Source: Armatimonadota bacterium (GTDB lineage: Bacteria > Armatimonadota > Zipacnadia > Zipacnadales > UBA11051). Taken from it: a DNA stretch of 41,109 nucleotides. The stretch lies in the NCBI GenBank assembly GCA_013178155.1, contig JABLXH010000038.1, positions 1-41,109 of the forward strand, read 5' to 3'. Positions 25,779-36,420 of this stretch are shown piece by piece. Numbering within the stretch: the stretch's first letter is position 1; each line of letters begins with the position of its first letter. Position numbers and translations under genes: made by a program. A model generated the notes under the pieces. The model saw nothing but the letters and a program-made list of their open reading frames with translations, was not told where the DNA came from and did not search any database.

Positions 25779-25808
25779 CCGCGAGAACCTTGCGCTGGCG
25801 CCACCGCC

Positions 25809-28800
25809 CTACTCGCTTCGCTCCAGTCGAATGCTCTCGATGCGCACCGTGTCCCCGATCTGGCGGTAAGGCGGGTCTATGCGCAGAGCGGTGATGGTCC
25901 GTCCGGCCCACAGGCTATGGTCCCCCACCGCGATACGCACCTCCTGCACGCCCGGACCGCCCGTCGCGCCATAGGTGATCTCGCGAGACGGGGCGAAACC
26001 TCCCCCGTCTTCGGTCGCCCAGAAGACGCTGCCGCCACCCCCCGAACACTCCATACGCAGCACCAGGACATCACCCGCTCTCCCCTCGACGTGCAGCGAT
26101 TCCCTTGACATGTAGGGATCGGCTCCGGTGACGGTGGTCTGCAACGCGCCTTCCGACACCGCCAGAGCCTGCAGGTCGTGGTCAGCGTGCCAGCCGTCCA
26201 GGCCGTCGGCGAACCGGAAGTCGAGGCTCATCCGTGGCGGTGGGGCCCATTCCACCTCCTCGCGAGCGATACCCTCGAGAAGCAGCCGGTGCCGGCCATC
26301 CCGCACCACCCGTACCTGCACCGTGGCAGTGGGCTCGTGCCACCACCAGCCCGCATCGTCGCTGGCGTAGAGGTCACTGACTGCCGGCAGCACGGCTCCG
26401 TCCAGCACTACCCGGCTTGGACGGGTGACTGGCAGGATCGTAATGACACCTGGCTGGCCGGTGGCGAAGGTCGCGGTGGCCTCGAGCCTGTCGCCCCTCC
26501 ACTGTGCGTCGCCGAGGGCCGCCCGCGCCTGCACGCACAGATGCTCTCCTCCCTGCCGTACCGCCAGCCGGTCCTCCACCACGTGCTGCCCCAGCGCCCG
26601 GAAGCTCTCCCGCAATATGCTGCTGGGCTGGAAGCAAGGGGGCGTCTGCCCATGCAGACCCGGGCGCCCCGGGATGAAGTTCAGGGCGTCGGGCCACTGC
26701 GCCAGCCGAGGCCCTTCGATCGCCTGCTGGTACATGGCGCTGCGCACCAGGTTATCTGCTACGCGCTGCCAGGGGAAGGACGTGTCATAGCGCGCCAGGT
26801 CTTCCAGTGCCTGGGCATAGGCCAGGCCGTTCCATTGCACGGCTACCCCGAACCAGCTCAGGACGTAGCCGGTGGCGCCGAAGACAGGGATGCTGGCGCC
26901 CTGCATGGCCGGCTGATCCTCCGGATGCCAGACATAGACAAAGGGCAGGCCGGAGCGGGCCCAGTACACGGCATCGCGCAGGCAGGCGGGGTCGCCCGTC
27001 AGGCGATAGCCCTCCAGGAAAGCGCTGACCGCTTGCGCCGAGGCAAGGATGTCGGGCGTGTGCACCGGCACCTCCCAGACCTGCGCGGCCCGCGGCACGC
27101 GGAATTGCCGCAAGCCGTCAAGGGCCTTCAGCCCTGCGGCCGTCGCCGCCCTGTCACCGGTCTGAAGCGCGAAACTGAGTACTGTCTGCGCCCTTGACGC
27201 TGACAGGCCCACTTCGGAGGCGCCGACCGGACCCAGTACGTCATAGTTGACGCCACTCTCCGGCCATTCCCCGGCCCTGTCACCGCTGAAACGCCAGGTG
27301 CCGTCGGCGTGCTGCGAGGCAATCAGACCGCGCACCTGGCGAGCCAGGCCGAGAGTGGCCGCCGGGTCCGGCCCACGCTGCAGGCGCAGTTCGCGCGACC
27401 GCTTGTCGCCGCCCAGCACCTCGGCCGCCAGCTCCTCGGCCTGCTGGGCCACGGCACCTCCACCCAGAAGCCGCGCCCCCCAAAGAAGCTCGTCGGCCGG
27501 ACCATCGGTCGGGTGGAAGCCCACAATCAGGTCCGAATACCAGCGATTCCACTCCGGGTTCCACAGCGCCCGGTCCTTGAAGTAGCCCTGGAGGCTGAAG
27601 GCAATCTCTGCCTGCAGATCACCACGCGGGAACGGCAAGGGCTCCGGGTAACCATGCTCCGCGTACCAGCGGTCCAGCGTCACCAGGCTGTCAGGGGCGT
27701 TGGCGGCCGCCAGGAACTGCTGTCGCAGCACCAGGCGCTGGCCAGCCCGCAGAGCGAGTGGCTGTGCGGCCCGTCGGCTGTTTTCCGGTACACCACGGTC
27801 CACTCCCGGGAGGAACAGACCCATCAGATGGTTGTTGTGCCCTTCGAAGCGATTGGGGCTGGCGAAAGCGAGGCTTGCGGCTCCGGCTGTCCGGTATGAC
27901 GCCTGCTCTGACGGGACATCCCAAAGCAGACCGACCGTCGTCTTGCCAAAGCGCATGCCCACCGCCGGCACAGTCACTTTGTGCGGGTGGGGTACGTAGC
28001 GGACGCGGTCGGGATGCTCAGGCTTGATGTCCAGCGCGTTGGACGATTCCTCCCCGGCCACCAGCCACTCGAGGCCCGGCAAGATGGCGTCGTCTCTGGG
28101 CGCCCCAACCCCCTCCGCGCAGTAGAGCATGGGGCCTTCCAAACAGGTGATCCCGGTGGCCGATTCCGGTGTCGCCCGGAACTCGCAGCCGATCAGGTCA
28201 CTGCCGGCCTTGGCGCTGAAGCGCCACTCCAGGCGCCACCGACATCCCGCCAGGTCGGCCTGGCCGGTCAGGCGAAGTTGCGCCTGGCCCGCGCCGCCGC
28301 TGGCCTGGGCCTCCACGGCGCCCAGCGCCACTTCAGCGTTCTCGGCGGCAATCAGACCCAGTCGTGGCACGATGGCCACGGTCGCCCAGCGGGTTTCTTC
28401 GCGCGCTTGAAGGCCCGCCAGACTGTAGCCACCACTGTCGCGGCAGATGACCAGACGCGCCCGCTCAGAGCCGACGACAGCGCAGTCGGCGTGCACACTG
28501 GCATAGACCGGACCGACTGCCATGACCGCGCAGTCCTGCGGCAGACGTTGGGCCACGACCAGCCGCGTGGTGGCTTCTCCCTCCAGACCAACGACAGCGG
28601 CCCTGGCGCGGGCCAGGCTGTCCGGCCGACGCGCCCGCACCGTCCAGGTCTGCACGACCGTCTCCTCCCCGGGCCGCAGACGGACCGGCTCTCCGGTAGC
28701 CATGACCTCAAGACTGGCGGGCAGCTCGAGCCGGCAGACTGGCGCGGGGGCGATGGCATGGCCGTCATTGCGGACCACCAGGCCGATCTGCTGGCTCTGG

Positions 28801-29729
28801 CCCACTCTCATCACCATTCGCTCGCAGCGGAGAGCCGTCACGGTCACCTCCGGCTGGAGGGTGAGGCTCGCCATGGCCTCCTGCTCACCCGCCGCGGCGC
28901 TGACCTGTAGCTGCTGGCCCGCCACTGTCCGCTCACCGGACACGACCCACTCTACGGTGGTCCTGGCTCCAGGTCCGATGGGTTCGAGAGGTTGCTCCGC
29001 GGCGGCCGTGTTGAGGCCCTGAGGCAGACGCGCCTGCGCCAGCCCGGCCGGTGTCGGCCGATCGCCGACGTTTGCCAGAGTGAGGCTGAGAGTGCCTTCC
29101 TCGCCCTCCCGACCCGGGCTCTCAAGGAACTCCAGGCCCGCGACCTGAAGCACCGGACCGACTTCCGGCACCCATTCGATGCCGTCCAGCCAGAGCTCGC
29201 CGCTATTGGCGTACAGCCGGGCGCTGACATGCACCCATTTCACGTCCTGTGCTTCCGAGTAGTCGTAGGCCATGGCCCCACGGTGCCATTGGCCGTCGCC
29301 CACATGCGCGGCCGGCACCCGCCAGACCGTGCGACCAGCGCGGCCCACCTCCTGCGGCTTGGCGTCCATCGGGATGACCTGCACGGTCAGCGCGTCAGGC
29401 GGCTCGGCGGCAACAGCCTTGTACCAGAAGCGCAGGCCCCCGCGCCGCTGGGACAGCATGTCGTCCTGGCGCCCGGAGTTCAGTTCCCACTGGCGGTTGA
29501 GGCCGACCTCGCCGCTGGTGCCTGGCGCCCGGCGCAGGCACAGGGCCCGGGCACCATCGGGCGTGTCCGTGGCGACGACTTTCAGGTCACCCATGAACTC
29601 CCATCCGGGCGCTCTGGTGCCGTCCTCATTGGCCAGCTCAAAGCTGCCGTTGGTCACGGGGTTGTCCTGCGCCACGACCAGACTCCCAGGACTTGCCAGC
29701 AGGATCAGCGATAGCAGCGCAACTCGCAT
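25809..29729 (-). CDS. Large multidomain secreted protein, six-hairpin-like domain with binding modules
   Basis: A 1306-aa protein with signal peptide MRVALLSLILLASPGSLVVAQ. Order, approximately: an N-terminal jelly-roll carbohydrate-binding-like module (22-170, opening NPVTNGSFELANEDG), two NEW3/CARDB-like Ig folds (200-360; NVGDRPTPAG, VVRNDGHAIAP), a large beta-sandwich (380-680), an alpha/alpha-toroid region (720-1060) with repeated helix pairs such as RQVRGLIASQHADGTW and ASAQAVSAFLEGYRLTGDPA, then a beta domain and a C-terminal binding module ending in ALRIDPPYRQIGDTVRI. The fold order recalls six-hairpin glycosidases, but catalytic acids are not identifiable by eye. The ATG at 29729 has GAGGAG 8 bp upstream and begins the signal peptide; the frame is open to 29885. 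Last gene of the run, 40 bp after GH36. Confidence 0.65.
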   Translation of the reverse strand: MRVALLSLILLASPGSLVVAQDNPVTNGSFELANEDGTRAPGWEFMGDLKVVATDTPDGARALCLRRAPGTSGEVGLNRQWELNSGRQDDMLSQRRGGLRFWYKAVAAEPPDALTVQVIPMDAKPQEVGRAGRTVWRVPAAHVGDGQWHRGAMAYDYSEAQDVKWVHVSARLYANSGELWLDGIEWVPEVGPVLQVAGLEFLESPGREGEEGTLSLTLANVGDRPTPAGLAQARLPQGLNTAAAEQPLEPIGPGARTTVEWVVSGERTVAGQQLQVSAAAGEQEAMASLTLQPEVTVTALRCERMVMRVGQSQQIGLVVRNDGHAIAPAPVCRLELPASLEVMATGEPVRLRPGEETVVQTWTVRARRPDSLARARAAVVGLEGEATTRLVVAQRLPQDCAVMAVGPVYASVHADCAVVGSERARLVICRDSGGYSLAGLQAREETRWATVAIVPRLGLIAAENAEVALGAVEAQASGGAGQAQLRLTGQADLAGCRWRLEWRFSAKAGSDLIGCEFRATPESATGITCLEGPMLYCAEGVGAPRDDAILPGLEWLVAGEESSNALDIKPEHPDRVRYVPHPHKVTVPAVGMRFGKTTVGLLWDVPSEQASYRTAGAASLAFASPNRFEGHNNHLMGLFLPGVDRGVPENSRRAAQPLALRAGQRLVLRQQFLAAANAPDSLVTLDRWYAEHGYPEPLPFPRGDLQAEIAFSLQGYFKDRALWNPEWNRWYSDLIVGFHPTDGPADELLWGARLLGGGAVAQQAEELAAEVLGGDKRSRELRLQRGPDPAATLGLARQVRGLIASQHADGTWRFSGDRAGEWPESGVNYDVLGPVGASEVGLSASRAQTVLSFALQTGDRAATAAGLKALDGLRQFRVPRAAQVWEVPVHTPDILASAQAVSAFLEGYRLTGDPACLRDAVYWARSGLPFVYVWHPEDQPAMQGASIPVFGATGYVLSWFGVAVQWNGLAYAQALEDLARYDTSFPWQRVADNLVRSAMYQQAIEGPRLAQWPDALNFIPGRPGLHGQTPPCFQPSSILRESFRALGQHVVEDRLAVRQGGEHLCVQARAALGDAQWRGDRLEATATFATGQPGVITILPVTRPSRVVLDGAVLPAVSDLYASDDAGWWWHEPTATVQVRVVRDGRHRLLLEGIAREEVEWAPPPRMSLDFRFADGLDGWHADHDLQALAVSEGALQTTVTGADPYMSRESLHVEGRAGDVLVLRMECSGGGGSVFWATEDGGGFAPSREITYGATGGPGVQEVRIAVGDHSLWAGRTITALRIDPPYRQIGDTVRIESIRLERSE

Positions 29730-29769
29730 GGGGTCATCTCCTCTTCCGACCGGCCGGAGCGCCCGCTGT

Positions 29770-32307
29770 CTACGGTATCCGCCGGTAGCGCACCAGCAGG
29801 CTCTCGCCTCTGGAGAGGTGTACTTCCAGTCCCTGACGCAGCTCCTGCCCTGTTGTCTCGCGCTCCGTCGTCTCCAGATCCTCACTGATGAACTCCAGCG
29901 CGTACCGCCCTTCCGGCGCCACGGCCCGCAGCTCCAGCGCCAGGGCCGGATACGGGCTCTCGCCGCGACGGTAGGCGTAGACCACCCCGGCGTCCAGGTC
30001 CGGTCGGTGGGCCTGATACGCGCTCCAGTGGTCGGGCGTGGTGGTCGGACGGGTCAATGCATAGAAGTCGCCATACCAGTACTTCTGGTTCGCCTTGGCC
30101 TCGGCCACCAGCGCCTGCGCCCGCGCCAGAGGGAAGTCGGCGGCGCGGTAGTCCAGCTGCGTGATGAGTCCGCCGGTCTGAGCGCTCCGGAAGTCGTAAG
30201 CCACTGGCGTCCAGGCGCACGCAGTCTGCAGGACCACGTACTGGCTCAGCCCCGCGACCTGGGCCTGGTTCCAGTCCGCGTGCCCTGGTGAGCAACTGGT
30301 GTCACTGCGCCACAGCGGCACTGACCTTGAACACATCTCCAGGTCAATCCGCCGTCCGCCGCTGGAGCAGTTGTCAATCATCAGTCCCGGGTGCCGCGCC
30401 AATAGCTCATCCCACATGGCATACAGGCCCTCAACATACCGGATCTCGGTCATGCCCTGGCGGTCGGGAGCATCGGCGGCCTGCCAGTAAGGCAGCGGGT
30501 CCATGTTGAAGTCGTTGCGGTAGACATCAATGCCGTACTCGGCGATCCGGCGGGAAAGCAGATCCGTCAGCCAGCGCCGCGCCTCCGGGTCATTGAGCCG
30601 GAACAGACCGCCCTGCTCGCCGCCGAAGACGAACTCCGGGTGCTCGCGGGCGATGCGGCTCCCCGGCGCCACGCGCTCGGGCTCAAACCAGACGATGAAG
30701 CGCAGGCCCTTGGCATGACACGCCTCACTGACGGGCTTCAGGCCGCGTGGGAACTCCTGCGGCTTGGCCTCCCAGTTGCCCACACCGTTGGGGAAGCCGC
30801 CGGGGAACCAGGCCGCGTCAAACCAGTGCGTATCGCATCCCAGCGCGGCTGCCGCCTCCACCGCCGCCAACTGCCCGGCCTCGGTGGCCCACTCGGGCAC
30901 TGTCCAGCTATAGCGGTCGAAACACTGCGAGGCCACGGGCAAGCGCACGGGGCGGCCGTTCAGACGCGGGGCGTAGTGGGTCAGCATCAGCCGCCGGAAA
31001 CGGTTATGCGCCGCCTCACGGTCCTCTCGCCAGGGCATGATCAGGATGCGCGGCGTGCGGATGGTCTCGCCCGGGTGCAGCAGCAAGCGGGTGCGCTCCA
31101 TGCCGGCAGTCAGGTGCGTCGGTCCCGTGGCCGCGCGGTCCAGGTCTGACGCCCACTGGCCCGTCCAACCCACGGCCACGATGAGGCCCTTGTCGGCGTA
31201 CTGCAAGTCAAAGAAGGGCACGGCGCTGATGGACGAGGGTCGCCCGCCCGTCGGCGCCATGTGCAGCTTCTCCCCGGGCCCCAGCAGAGTGGTGGTGGGC
31301 AAGAAGGACTGCTCGCCGCAGGCGTCACCCTCCAGGCGATGGACCAGCAGGGGCACTTTCCCGTAACCGCTGCGCAGCGTCGCGTCCAGAGCCTGAATGC
31401 CCTCCAGCAGCGGCGTGTCCTGGGCCCCAGTGTTCTCAAAGTGCAGCAGCCACTCGACAGCGGGCGTGCCGTCGAAGCTCTTCACTTCGGCGCGAACCAC
31501 CAGCCCCGTCGCCGGATCGCGCCAGCGGGCCGCGTACCGCGTTCCGTACGCGGTCGCCTCGCTCTCGACGCTGTGTTCCCACGTCGGCAGCAGCTCTGCC
31601 GAGGGCCTGCCACCGTAGGTGAAGGCGAAGGGCGGTGCGGTCCCCAGGACAAGCGTGTCGAGCTGGTTGTCATCGAGCCACACCCGCGACCCGTCAGCCA
31701 GCAGGAAGTGGGCGTCGGCCCAGTCCGCCTGATCATGCGACGGTCCGTCATCAGTCGCGTCCACCTTGAGCACCAGCTCCCGGGTTGCCCCGTCGAGAGC
31801 CAGGTCCACCGCCACCGGCTCCTGCCCGCCGCGCAGTATGCCGCTGCCCCAGACCTCTGCCCCTCCTGCCTCGATACTGAAACGCACACTGCCGCGTTGC
31901 CCGCCAGTATCAGCGTTGTTGTCCACACCCACCAGAGCCCGGAAGTTCGTGGCGCCCTCGGGCACAGTCACCGCGATCTCACTGTTGGCGTGGGTCCCCA
32001 GACCGTGGGCGAACTCCCGTGTGCCGAGACGCAGCGGCGTACCGATGCACGAGCGGCCAAACTCCAGCACACTGTGGTCCTGCCGCCTGACTGCGAGCGC
32101 CACGCGCGGCCCACGTAACGCCGGATGTTGCCCGGTAAAGGCCGCCGCGCACCACTCCTGGACTTCTTGCACCTCGGCCCGACTGGCGGTCACGGTATCG
32201 TTGGGAAACCCGGTCGGAATCTCGGAGTCAAGCATGGCCCATCCCTGCAGCCCAGCGGCTGCCCAAAGGAGTAACGGCAGTGCATAGTGTCTTGTGCCGC
32301 GCGTCAT
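29770..32307 (-). CDS. Secreted NPCBM-GH36 alpha-galactosidase
   Basis: An 845-aa protein with a signal peptide (about 1-24). An NPCBM carbohydrate-binding module covers about 75-210 (FAHGLGTHANSEIAV, ALVGVDNN). The GH36 N-terminal beta domain precedes a TIM barrel with HWFDAAWFPGGFP, FIVWFEPERVAPGS, DVYRNDFNMDP (D599 nucleophile), DNCSSGGRRIDLEM and LWRSDTSC (D669 acid/base), a full set of GH36/GH27-clan hallmarks. Usual activity: release of terminal alpha-galactose. In most GH36 enzymes the nucleophile motif reads KWD; here it is RND, as in some NPCBM-containing relatives, so alpha-N-acetylgalactosaminidase or other specificity is possible. The start has GAGG 9 bp upstream. It lies 76 bp after glycerol kinase, same strand. 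Confidence 0.88.
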   Translation of the reverse strand: MTRGTRHYALPLLLWAAAGLQGWAMLDSEIPTGFPNDTVTASRAEVQEVQEWCAAAFTGQHPALRGPRVALAVRRQDHSVLEFGRSCIGTPLRLGTREFAHGLGTHANSEIAVTVPEGATNFRALVGVDNNADTGGQRGSVRFSIEAGGAEVWGSGILRGGQEPVAVDLALDGATRELVLKVDATDDGPSHDQADWADAHFLLADGSRVWLDDNQLDTLVLGTAPPFAFTYGGRPSAELLPTWEHSVESEATAYGTRYAARWRDPATGLVVRAEVKSFDGTPAVEWLLHFENTGAQDTPLLEGIQALDATLRSGYGKVPLLVHRLEGDACGEQSFLPTTTLLGPGEKLHMAPTGGRPSSISAVPFFDLQYADKGLIVAVGWTGQWASDLDRAATGPTHLTAGMERTRLLLHPGETIRTPRILIMPWREDREAAHNRFRRLMLTHYAPRLNGRPVRLPVASQCFDRYSWTVPEWATEAGQLAAVEAAAALGCDTHWFDAAWFPGGFPNGVGNWEAKPQEFPRGLKPVSEACHAKGLRFIVWFEPERVAPGSRIAREHPEFVFGGEQGGLFRLNDPEARRWLTDLLSRRIAEYGIDVYRNDFNMDPLPYWQAADAPDRQGMTEIRYVEGLYAMWDELLARHPGLMIDNCSSGGRRIDLEMCSRSVPLWRSDTSCSPGHADWNQAQVAGLSQYVVLQTACAWTPVAYDFRSAQTGGLITQLDYRAADFPLARAQALVAEAKANQKYWYGDFYALTRPTTTPDHWSAYQAHRPDLDAGVVYAYRRGESPYPALALELRAVAPEGRYALEFISEDLETTERETTGQELRQGLEVHLSRGESLLVRYRRIP

Positions 32308-32383
32308 GGGTACGTACCTCGTCACCCCACCGATCACTGCTTGCGGCGCCTTACGCCCGGCCTCCTCAACCCTGAGGTCGCGG

Positions 32384-33871
32384 TCACGCCCATCCCTTTG
32401 CCCGTTCCACCGCCCGCCGCCAACCGTCGAGCAGTTCCTCGCGCCGCCCCTCCGGCATCGCGGGCTCAAAGCGCCGCTGCACCGCCCAGTTCGCGGCCAA
32501 CTGCTGGCGGTCCTGCCAGGTGCCCACTGCCAACCCCGCCAGGTACGCCGCCCCGAGGGCCGTCGTCTCTACCACCGCCGGGCGCACCACGGGCACGCCC
32601 AGGATGTCGGCCTGGAACTGCAACAGGAAGTCATTGGCCGCTGCTCCGCCGTCTACACGCAGTTCCGGCAGTGGCGCCCCCAGATCGGCTTCCATCGCTC
32701 GCAGCACGTCGGCGGTTTGGAAGGCCATCGACTCCAGCGCCGCCCGCACCAGATGCGCCTTGCCCGTACCTCGCGTCAGCCCGACCAGCAGCCCTCGCGC
32801 CGTCTCGTCCCAGTGCGGTGCCCCCAGCCCCACGAAAGCCGGCACAAAGTACACCCCACCGGTGTCCGGCACTGACTGCGCCAGGGCCTCAGTGGCGGCC
32901 GCGCTGTCAATAATCCCGACCTGATCGCGCAGCCACTGCACGGCGGCCCCGGCGATGAACACGCTGCCCTCCAGCGCATACTCAACACCGCCGTCCACGT
33001 GCCAGGCGATGGTGGTCAGCAGCCCGTGCCGCGAGGTCGCTGCCTGCAACCCGGTATGCATCAGCAGGAAGCAGCCGGTACCATAGGTGTTCTTTGCCAT
33101 GCCGGAAGCAAAGCACGTCTGACCGAAGAGCGCCCCTTGCTGGTCGCCTACCATCCCTGCCAGGGGCACCTCGGCGCCCAGCACGTCACTCCGCAGGGTG
33201 CCCACGACAGCGCTCGATGGGCAGACCTGCGGCAGCATCGCGGCCGGAACCTCCAGCGCTTCGAGCAGCTCTGGATCCCATTGCCCGGTGTGGATGTTCA
33301 GCAGCATGGTTCGGGAGGCGTTGGAGTAGTCCGTCACATGGGCCCGCTCACGGGTCAGGTTCCAGGCCAGCCAGGTGTCCACGGTGCCAAAGAGCAACTC
33401 CCCGGCCGCCGACCGCCGCCGGGTGTCAGGGAACTCGTCGAGGATCCACGTCAACTTGGTTCCTGAGAAGTAGGGGTCAATAACCAGACCCGTGCGTGAA
33501 CGGACCCAGTCGTCGCCGAGTTCGCGCCGCAAGTCATCGCACAGTCCAGCGGTGCGCCGACACTGCCAGACAATGGCTCGCATCACCGGGCGTCCGCTCT
33601 TACGCTCCCACACCAGGGTGGTCTCACGCTGGTTGGCGAGGCCCACGGCAGCCAGCTCGTTCGCCGACAGGCCTGCCTGCTGCAGCGCCTCGCGGGCGGC
33701 GGCCACCTGCCCCGCCAGGATCTCCTCCGGGTCTTGCTCGACCCACCCTGGCTGCGGATAGTGGCAGTTCAGGGGCCGACTGGCCGTCGCCACCGTCTCC
33801 CCCTCCGGGCTGAAAATGAGCGCTCGCGAGCTGGTGGTACCCTGGTCGAGAGCCATCACATACCGAGCCAT
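32384..33871 (-). CDS. glpK: Glycerol kinase
   Basis: A 495-aa FGGY kinase of standard GlpK length, transferring ATP phosphate to glycerol to give sn-glycerol 3-phosphate. It begins with the phosphate loop [11 protein letters not shown]. The glycerol-binding residues known from E. coli GlpK are all present in context: NQRETT (R82, E83), DPYFSGTK (Y134) and GDQQGALFG (D243). [13 protein letters not shown] and [14 protein letters not shown] are also GlpK-specific, arguing against another FGGY sugar kinase. The start is the ATG with AGGAGG 5 bp upstream; the frame is open to 34066 but overlaps the GH172 stop. A 176-bp gap with a hairpin separates it from GH172. No glpF or glpD is in the window. 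Its place before an alpha-galactosidase is unusual. Confidence 0.95.
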   Translation of the reverse strand: MARYVMALDQGTTSSRALIFSPEGETVATASRPLNCHYPQPGWVEQDPEEILAGQVAAAREALQQAGLSANELAAVGLANQRETTLVWERKSGRPVMRAIVWQCRRTAGLCDDLRRELGDDWVRSRTGLVIDPYFSGTKLTWILDEFPDTRRRSAAGELLFGTVDTWLAWNLTRERAHVTDYSNASRTMLLNIHTGQWDPELLEALEVPAAMLPQVCPSSAVVGTLRSDVLGAEVPLAGMVGDQQGALFGQTCFASGMAKNTYGTGCFLLMHTGLQAATSRHGLLTTIAWHVDGGVEYALEGSVFIAGAAVQWLRDQVGIIDSAAATEALAQSVPDTGGVYFVPAFVGLGAPHWDETARGLLVGLTRGTGKAHLVRAALESMAFQTADVLRAMEADLGAPLPELRVDGGAAANDFLLQFQADILGVPVVRPAVVETTALGAAYLAGLAVGTWQDRQQLAANWAVQRRFEPAMPEGRREELLDGWRRAVERAKGWA

Positions 33872-33889
33872 CGAAGCCTCCTGCCAGCG

Positions 33890-33909
33890 ACTGCCCTGCG
33901 GCGGGCAGT
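33890..33909 (-). promoter_or_regulatory. Hairpin in glpK leader
   Basis: ACTGCCC and GGGCAGT form a perfect 7-bp stem with a 6-nt loop, 18 bp upstream of the glpK ATG and just before its AGGAGG. It lies within the 176-bp gap after the GH172 gene. It may act as an operator, an attenuator, or a weak terminator for the upstream transcript. No T tract follows. Confidence 0.35.
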
Positions 33910-34047
33910 GACTACACCGAACCCGGCCACCCGCGCGATCGCCGCTGCTTCGGGGTGCCCGGGCCATTGCGCTGGCCTGCCGCCTGGATGCGCGTGAAGG
34001 GACAGTCCGGCAAGGTACGGTGTGCCCAGGCGATGTGCGGCGTCGTC

Positions 34048-36378
34048 TCAGCCGGGCGAGTAGCACATGGCCTGCAGCTCCAGGACTGTCCAGGGGGGAC
34101 TGTCACTGCACGGACGGAATTCAACCGCAATGCGTCGCTTGCCGGCTGTCAGTGGGGCGGGCACCTCGAAGTCGCTCTCGGCCAGACGCATGAAGCGGTT
34201 CTCATCGGGGTCGTACCAGTCCCCCGCGTATTGGCCATCCACAAAGACAGCCGCCCGTTGCCGCCCCTCCCACTGATCCAGAACCCGCCGCAGGCGCACG
34301 CCAGCACTGGCCGGATCGAGTCTCAGCAGCAGGCTGAGCGGCTGGGTTGACCGCAGAGCCCCGAAGGTCCACCTTACCTTGTCATCACTGCCCTCAAAGA
34401 ACCCGCTCACCACACCGCGGGTCATGCCCGAGCCCTGCAGCTCGTGGCCTGCCTCTGAGGCGGGGTCCCCGATCTGCGCCGAGTCGGTCTGATTCAGACC
34501 TGCGCCCGGCTGATGATAGTAGTAGGCCAGGCTCGTGTAGCCGGAAACGGTATCATTGGTGGCGCCGTGCTCGACGACCAAGCGCACACCATCCAGAAAC
34601 CGGATCGGCGCTTCCAGGTGGAAGCGATAGTAGCAGGACCGCAAGTCATAGATGCTCACGCCGCGCCCGCGCGCCTGGGCCGTGATGTCGCCCACGCAGC
34701 CGTGAAACGGCGTATGATGGTCAGCGTTGGGCCAGCAGGCGCAGTGGTAGTAGTCCTCGGTCCCTCTCCCGTACAGCTGGGGCGTGCGGCTCCGGTCACG
34801 GTAGAAGCGGATGTCACCCTCGCAGTAGTGGCCGCCCACCATGGTATGCACCACGCCGACGAACTGCCCGCGGCCTCCGGTGTCGAGGAACAGGTAGTCA
34901 CGTCCGACGCCTGTGGCGGGACCATGGTTGAAATGGGTGCGGAAGTATCCGGCTGTGGCCCCGGGATAGGTCTCGTCGGTGCAGGCGATCTCCCAGTTGA
35001 CCCGCACCCGCTCCTCTTCGGCCTGGTTCTCGATCACCAGGCGTGCTCCTTCCCAATAGGGCATAGGGAAGTAGCAGTATCCGGTATCGCCGCGCGTGCC
35101 GATCATCAAAGAGGGCACGGGCTGCCAGGAGACTCCGCAACCGAAAAGGATGCCCAGGGGAGCGTCCACGCTGGGAGCCTCTTCGCCGTCCCAGTAGATG
35201 CGCAGCCGGGCGCCGGCGAGGGCCGAGTCAGAGGTGGGGCTGATCCGCAGCTTGATGGCCCCAATGGCACCAGCGCCGGCGAGCCGCGCGATCTCCGTCT
35301 GGCCGCCGGGCGCCACTGAGGCCGCCCCTCGAATCCTTTCCCGGTAGTCCCATGTCTTGGGGTCCTGGCCGATGTGCGCCCAGTCCGCACAGTAACGGTC
35401 CTCATCCTCCCGCGCCCGCTCCCAACTGGCCCGTGCCGGGTCACGGTAACGCTCGTAGATGTAGTGGTTGAACGGCAGCGGGGCCGTGGTCAGGATGCGA
35501 CAGCGCTCCCGGAAGGGCAGCGGGACAAACGACCAGTGAGCCTCGGCGCGCCACTCTCCTGTGCTCACGCAATGACGCGAGACCAGTGGCCAGCGGAACT
35601 GCGGAGTCAGCCCGTCGTAGAGGTCCGACTGGTCGGCCTCAACGTAGGTCTGGCCGTCCAGTTCCACCCGCAGTCGCCCACCGACCAGACCCCACATGCT
35701 GCGGACGCAGCCCGGCCCCAGCGAGTCCATCAACACGCGCCATTCCTGACCTGTCTCAAAGTTGTCCACCACCAGCGCCGAGCCGTCCGGGCGGCCGAAG
35801 GCGATGTCGTCCACGTAGAAATCGACCTGCTGCTCGCAGCCCCAGTCCACGTGAAACAGCAACCACAGCCGGCTCACACCGGCGCGGGGGACATCACGGA
35901 CATCAAGGACGACCTCGTTCCACTCGCCGGCCCTCAGGTCGTGGATGAGCAGATCCGTGGACTCCGTCCCACTTTCAACACGGACGCCGTAGTCCACGCC
36001 GCCATCGGCGTAGGTCGGCCAGACCCATAGCCGCAGGGTGTCACAGTCCGACACGGTCAGCCCGGCGGACAGCACCTTGATCAGGGAGCGCCACCCCGGG
36101 CCGCCGGCCTCCCGCAGAATCCGGTGGCGCAGCGCCCCCCGACCACTTTGAACGTGCTCGTTGCTGTACTCGGGGATAACGCCCTCATCCGGCGTCGTCC
36201 AGCCGCAGAGCCCCGGTTGGATGCCCTCCTCGCTGCAGAGCCAGAAGCCACCATCATCGTTTGGGCCCTCCTTGTTGTGACCGGAGGTTTGAAACACGGT
36301 GATTCCAGGCTGGATGAGAGGCAGAAACTCAGCGCCCACCGAGGACATGCCGGGCTCTGGGTATCGAGTCGTTAGCAT
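34048..36378 (-). CDS. GH172 (DUF2961) glycosidase with N-terminal binding module
   Basis: A 776-aa protein. Residues about 75-195 form a jelly-roll module ([20 protein letters not shown] ... [12 protein letters not shown]). The DUF2961 core occupies about 220-680, with the paired motifs CEGDIRFY (E520) and GRGTEDYY (E541). Their 21-residue spacing equals that of the two catalytic Glu reported for bacterial GH172 enzymes (as I recall E270/E291), which act on alpha-D-fructofuranosides and D-arabinofuranosides. A further beta-sandwich closes the protein. No signal peptide is visible, unlike most large neighbours. The ATG has AGAGG 8 bp upstream. It lies 42 bp after the penicillin-acylase-like gene. 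Confidence 0.85.
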   Translation of the reverse strand: MLTTRYPEPGMSSVGAEFLPLIQPGITVFQTSGHNKEGPNDDGGFWLCSEEGIQPGLCGWTTPDEGVIPEYSNEHVQSGRGALRHRILREAGGPGWRSLIKVLSAGLTVSDCDTLRLWVWPTYADGGVDYGVRVESGTESTDLLIHDLRAGEWNEVVLDVRDVPRAGVSRLWLLFHVDWGCEQQVDFYVDDIAFGRPDGSALVVDNFETGQEWRVLMDSLGPGCVRSMWGLVGGRLRVELDGQTYVEADQSDLYDGLTPQFRWPLVSRHCVSTGEWRAEAHWSFVPLPFRERCRILTTAPLPFNHYIYERYRDPARASWERAREDEDRYCADWAHIGQDPKTWDYRERIRGAASVAPGGQTEIARLAGAGAIGAIKLRISPTSDSALAGARLRIYWDGEEAPSVDAPLGILFGCGVSWQPVPSLMIGTRGDTGYCYFPMPYWEGARLVIENQAEEERVRVNWEIACTDETYPGATAGYFRTHFNHGPATGVGRDYLFLDTGGRGQFVGVVHTMVGGHYCEGDIRFYRDRSRTPQLYGRGTEDYYHCACWPNADHHTPFHGCVGDITAQARGRGVSIYDLRSCYYRFHLEAPIRFLDGVRLVVEHGATNDTVSGYTSLAYYYHQPGAGLNQTDSAQIGDPASEAGHELQGSGMTRGVVSGFFEGSDDKVRWTFGALRSTQPLSLLLRLDPASAGVRLRRVLDQWEGRQRAAVFVDGQYAGDWYDPDENRFMRLAESDFEVPAPLTAGKRRIAVEFRPCSDSPPWTVLELQAMCYSPG

Positions 36379-36420
36379 AGTGGCGACCTCTTCCGCCAGG
36401 AGGCGGCCGCGCGGGTGCCC

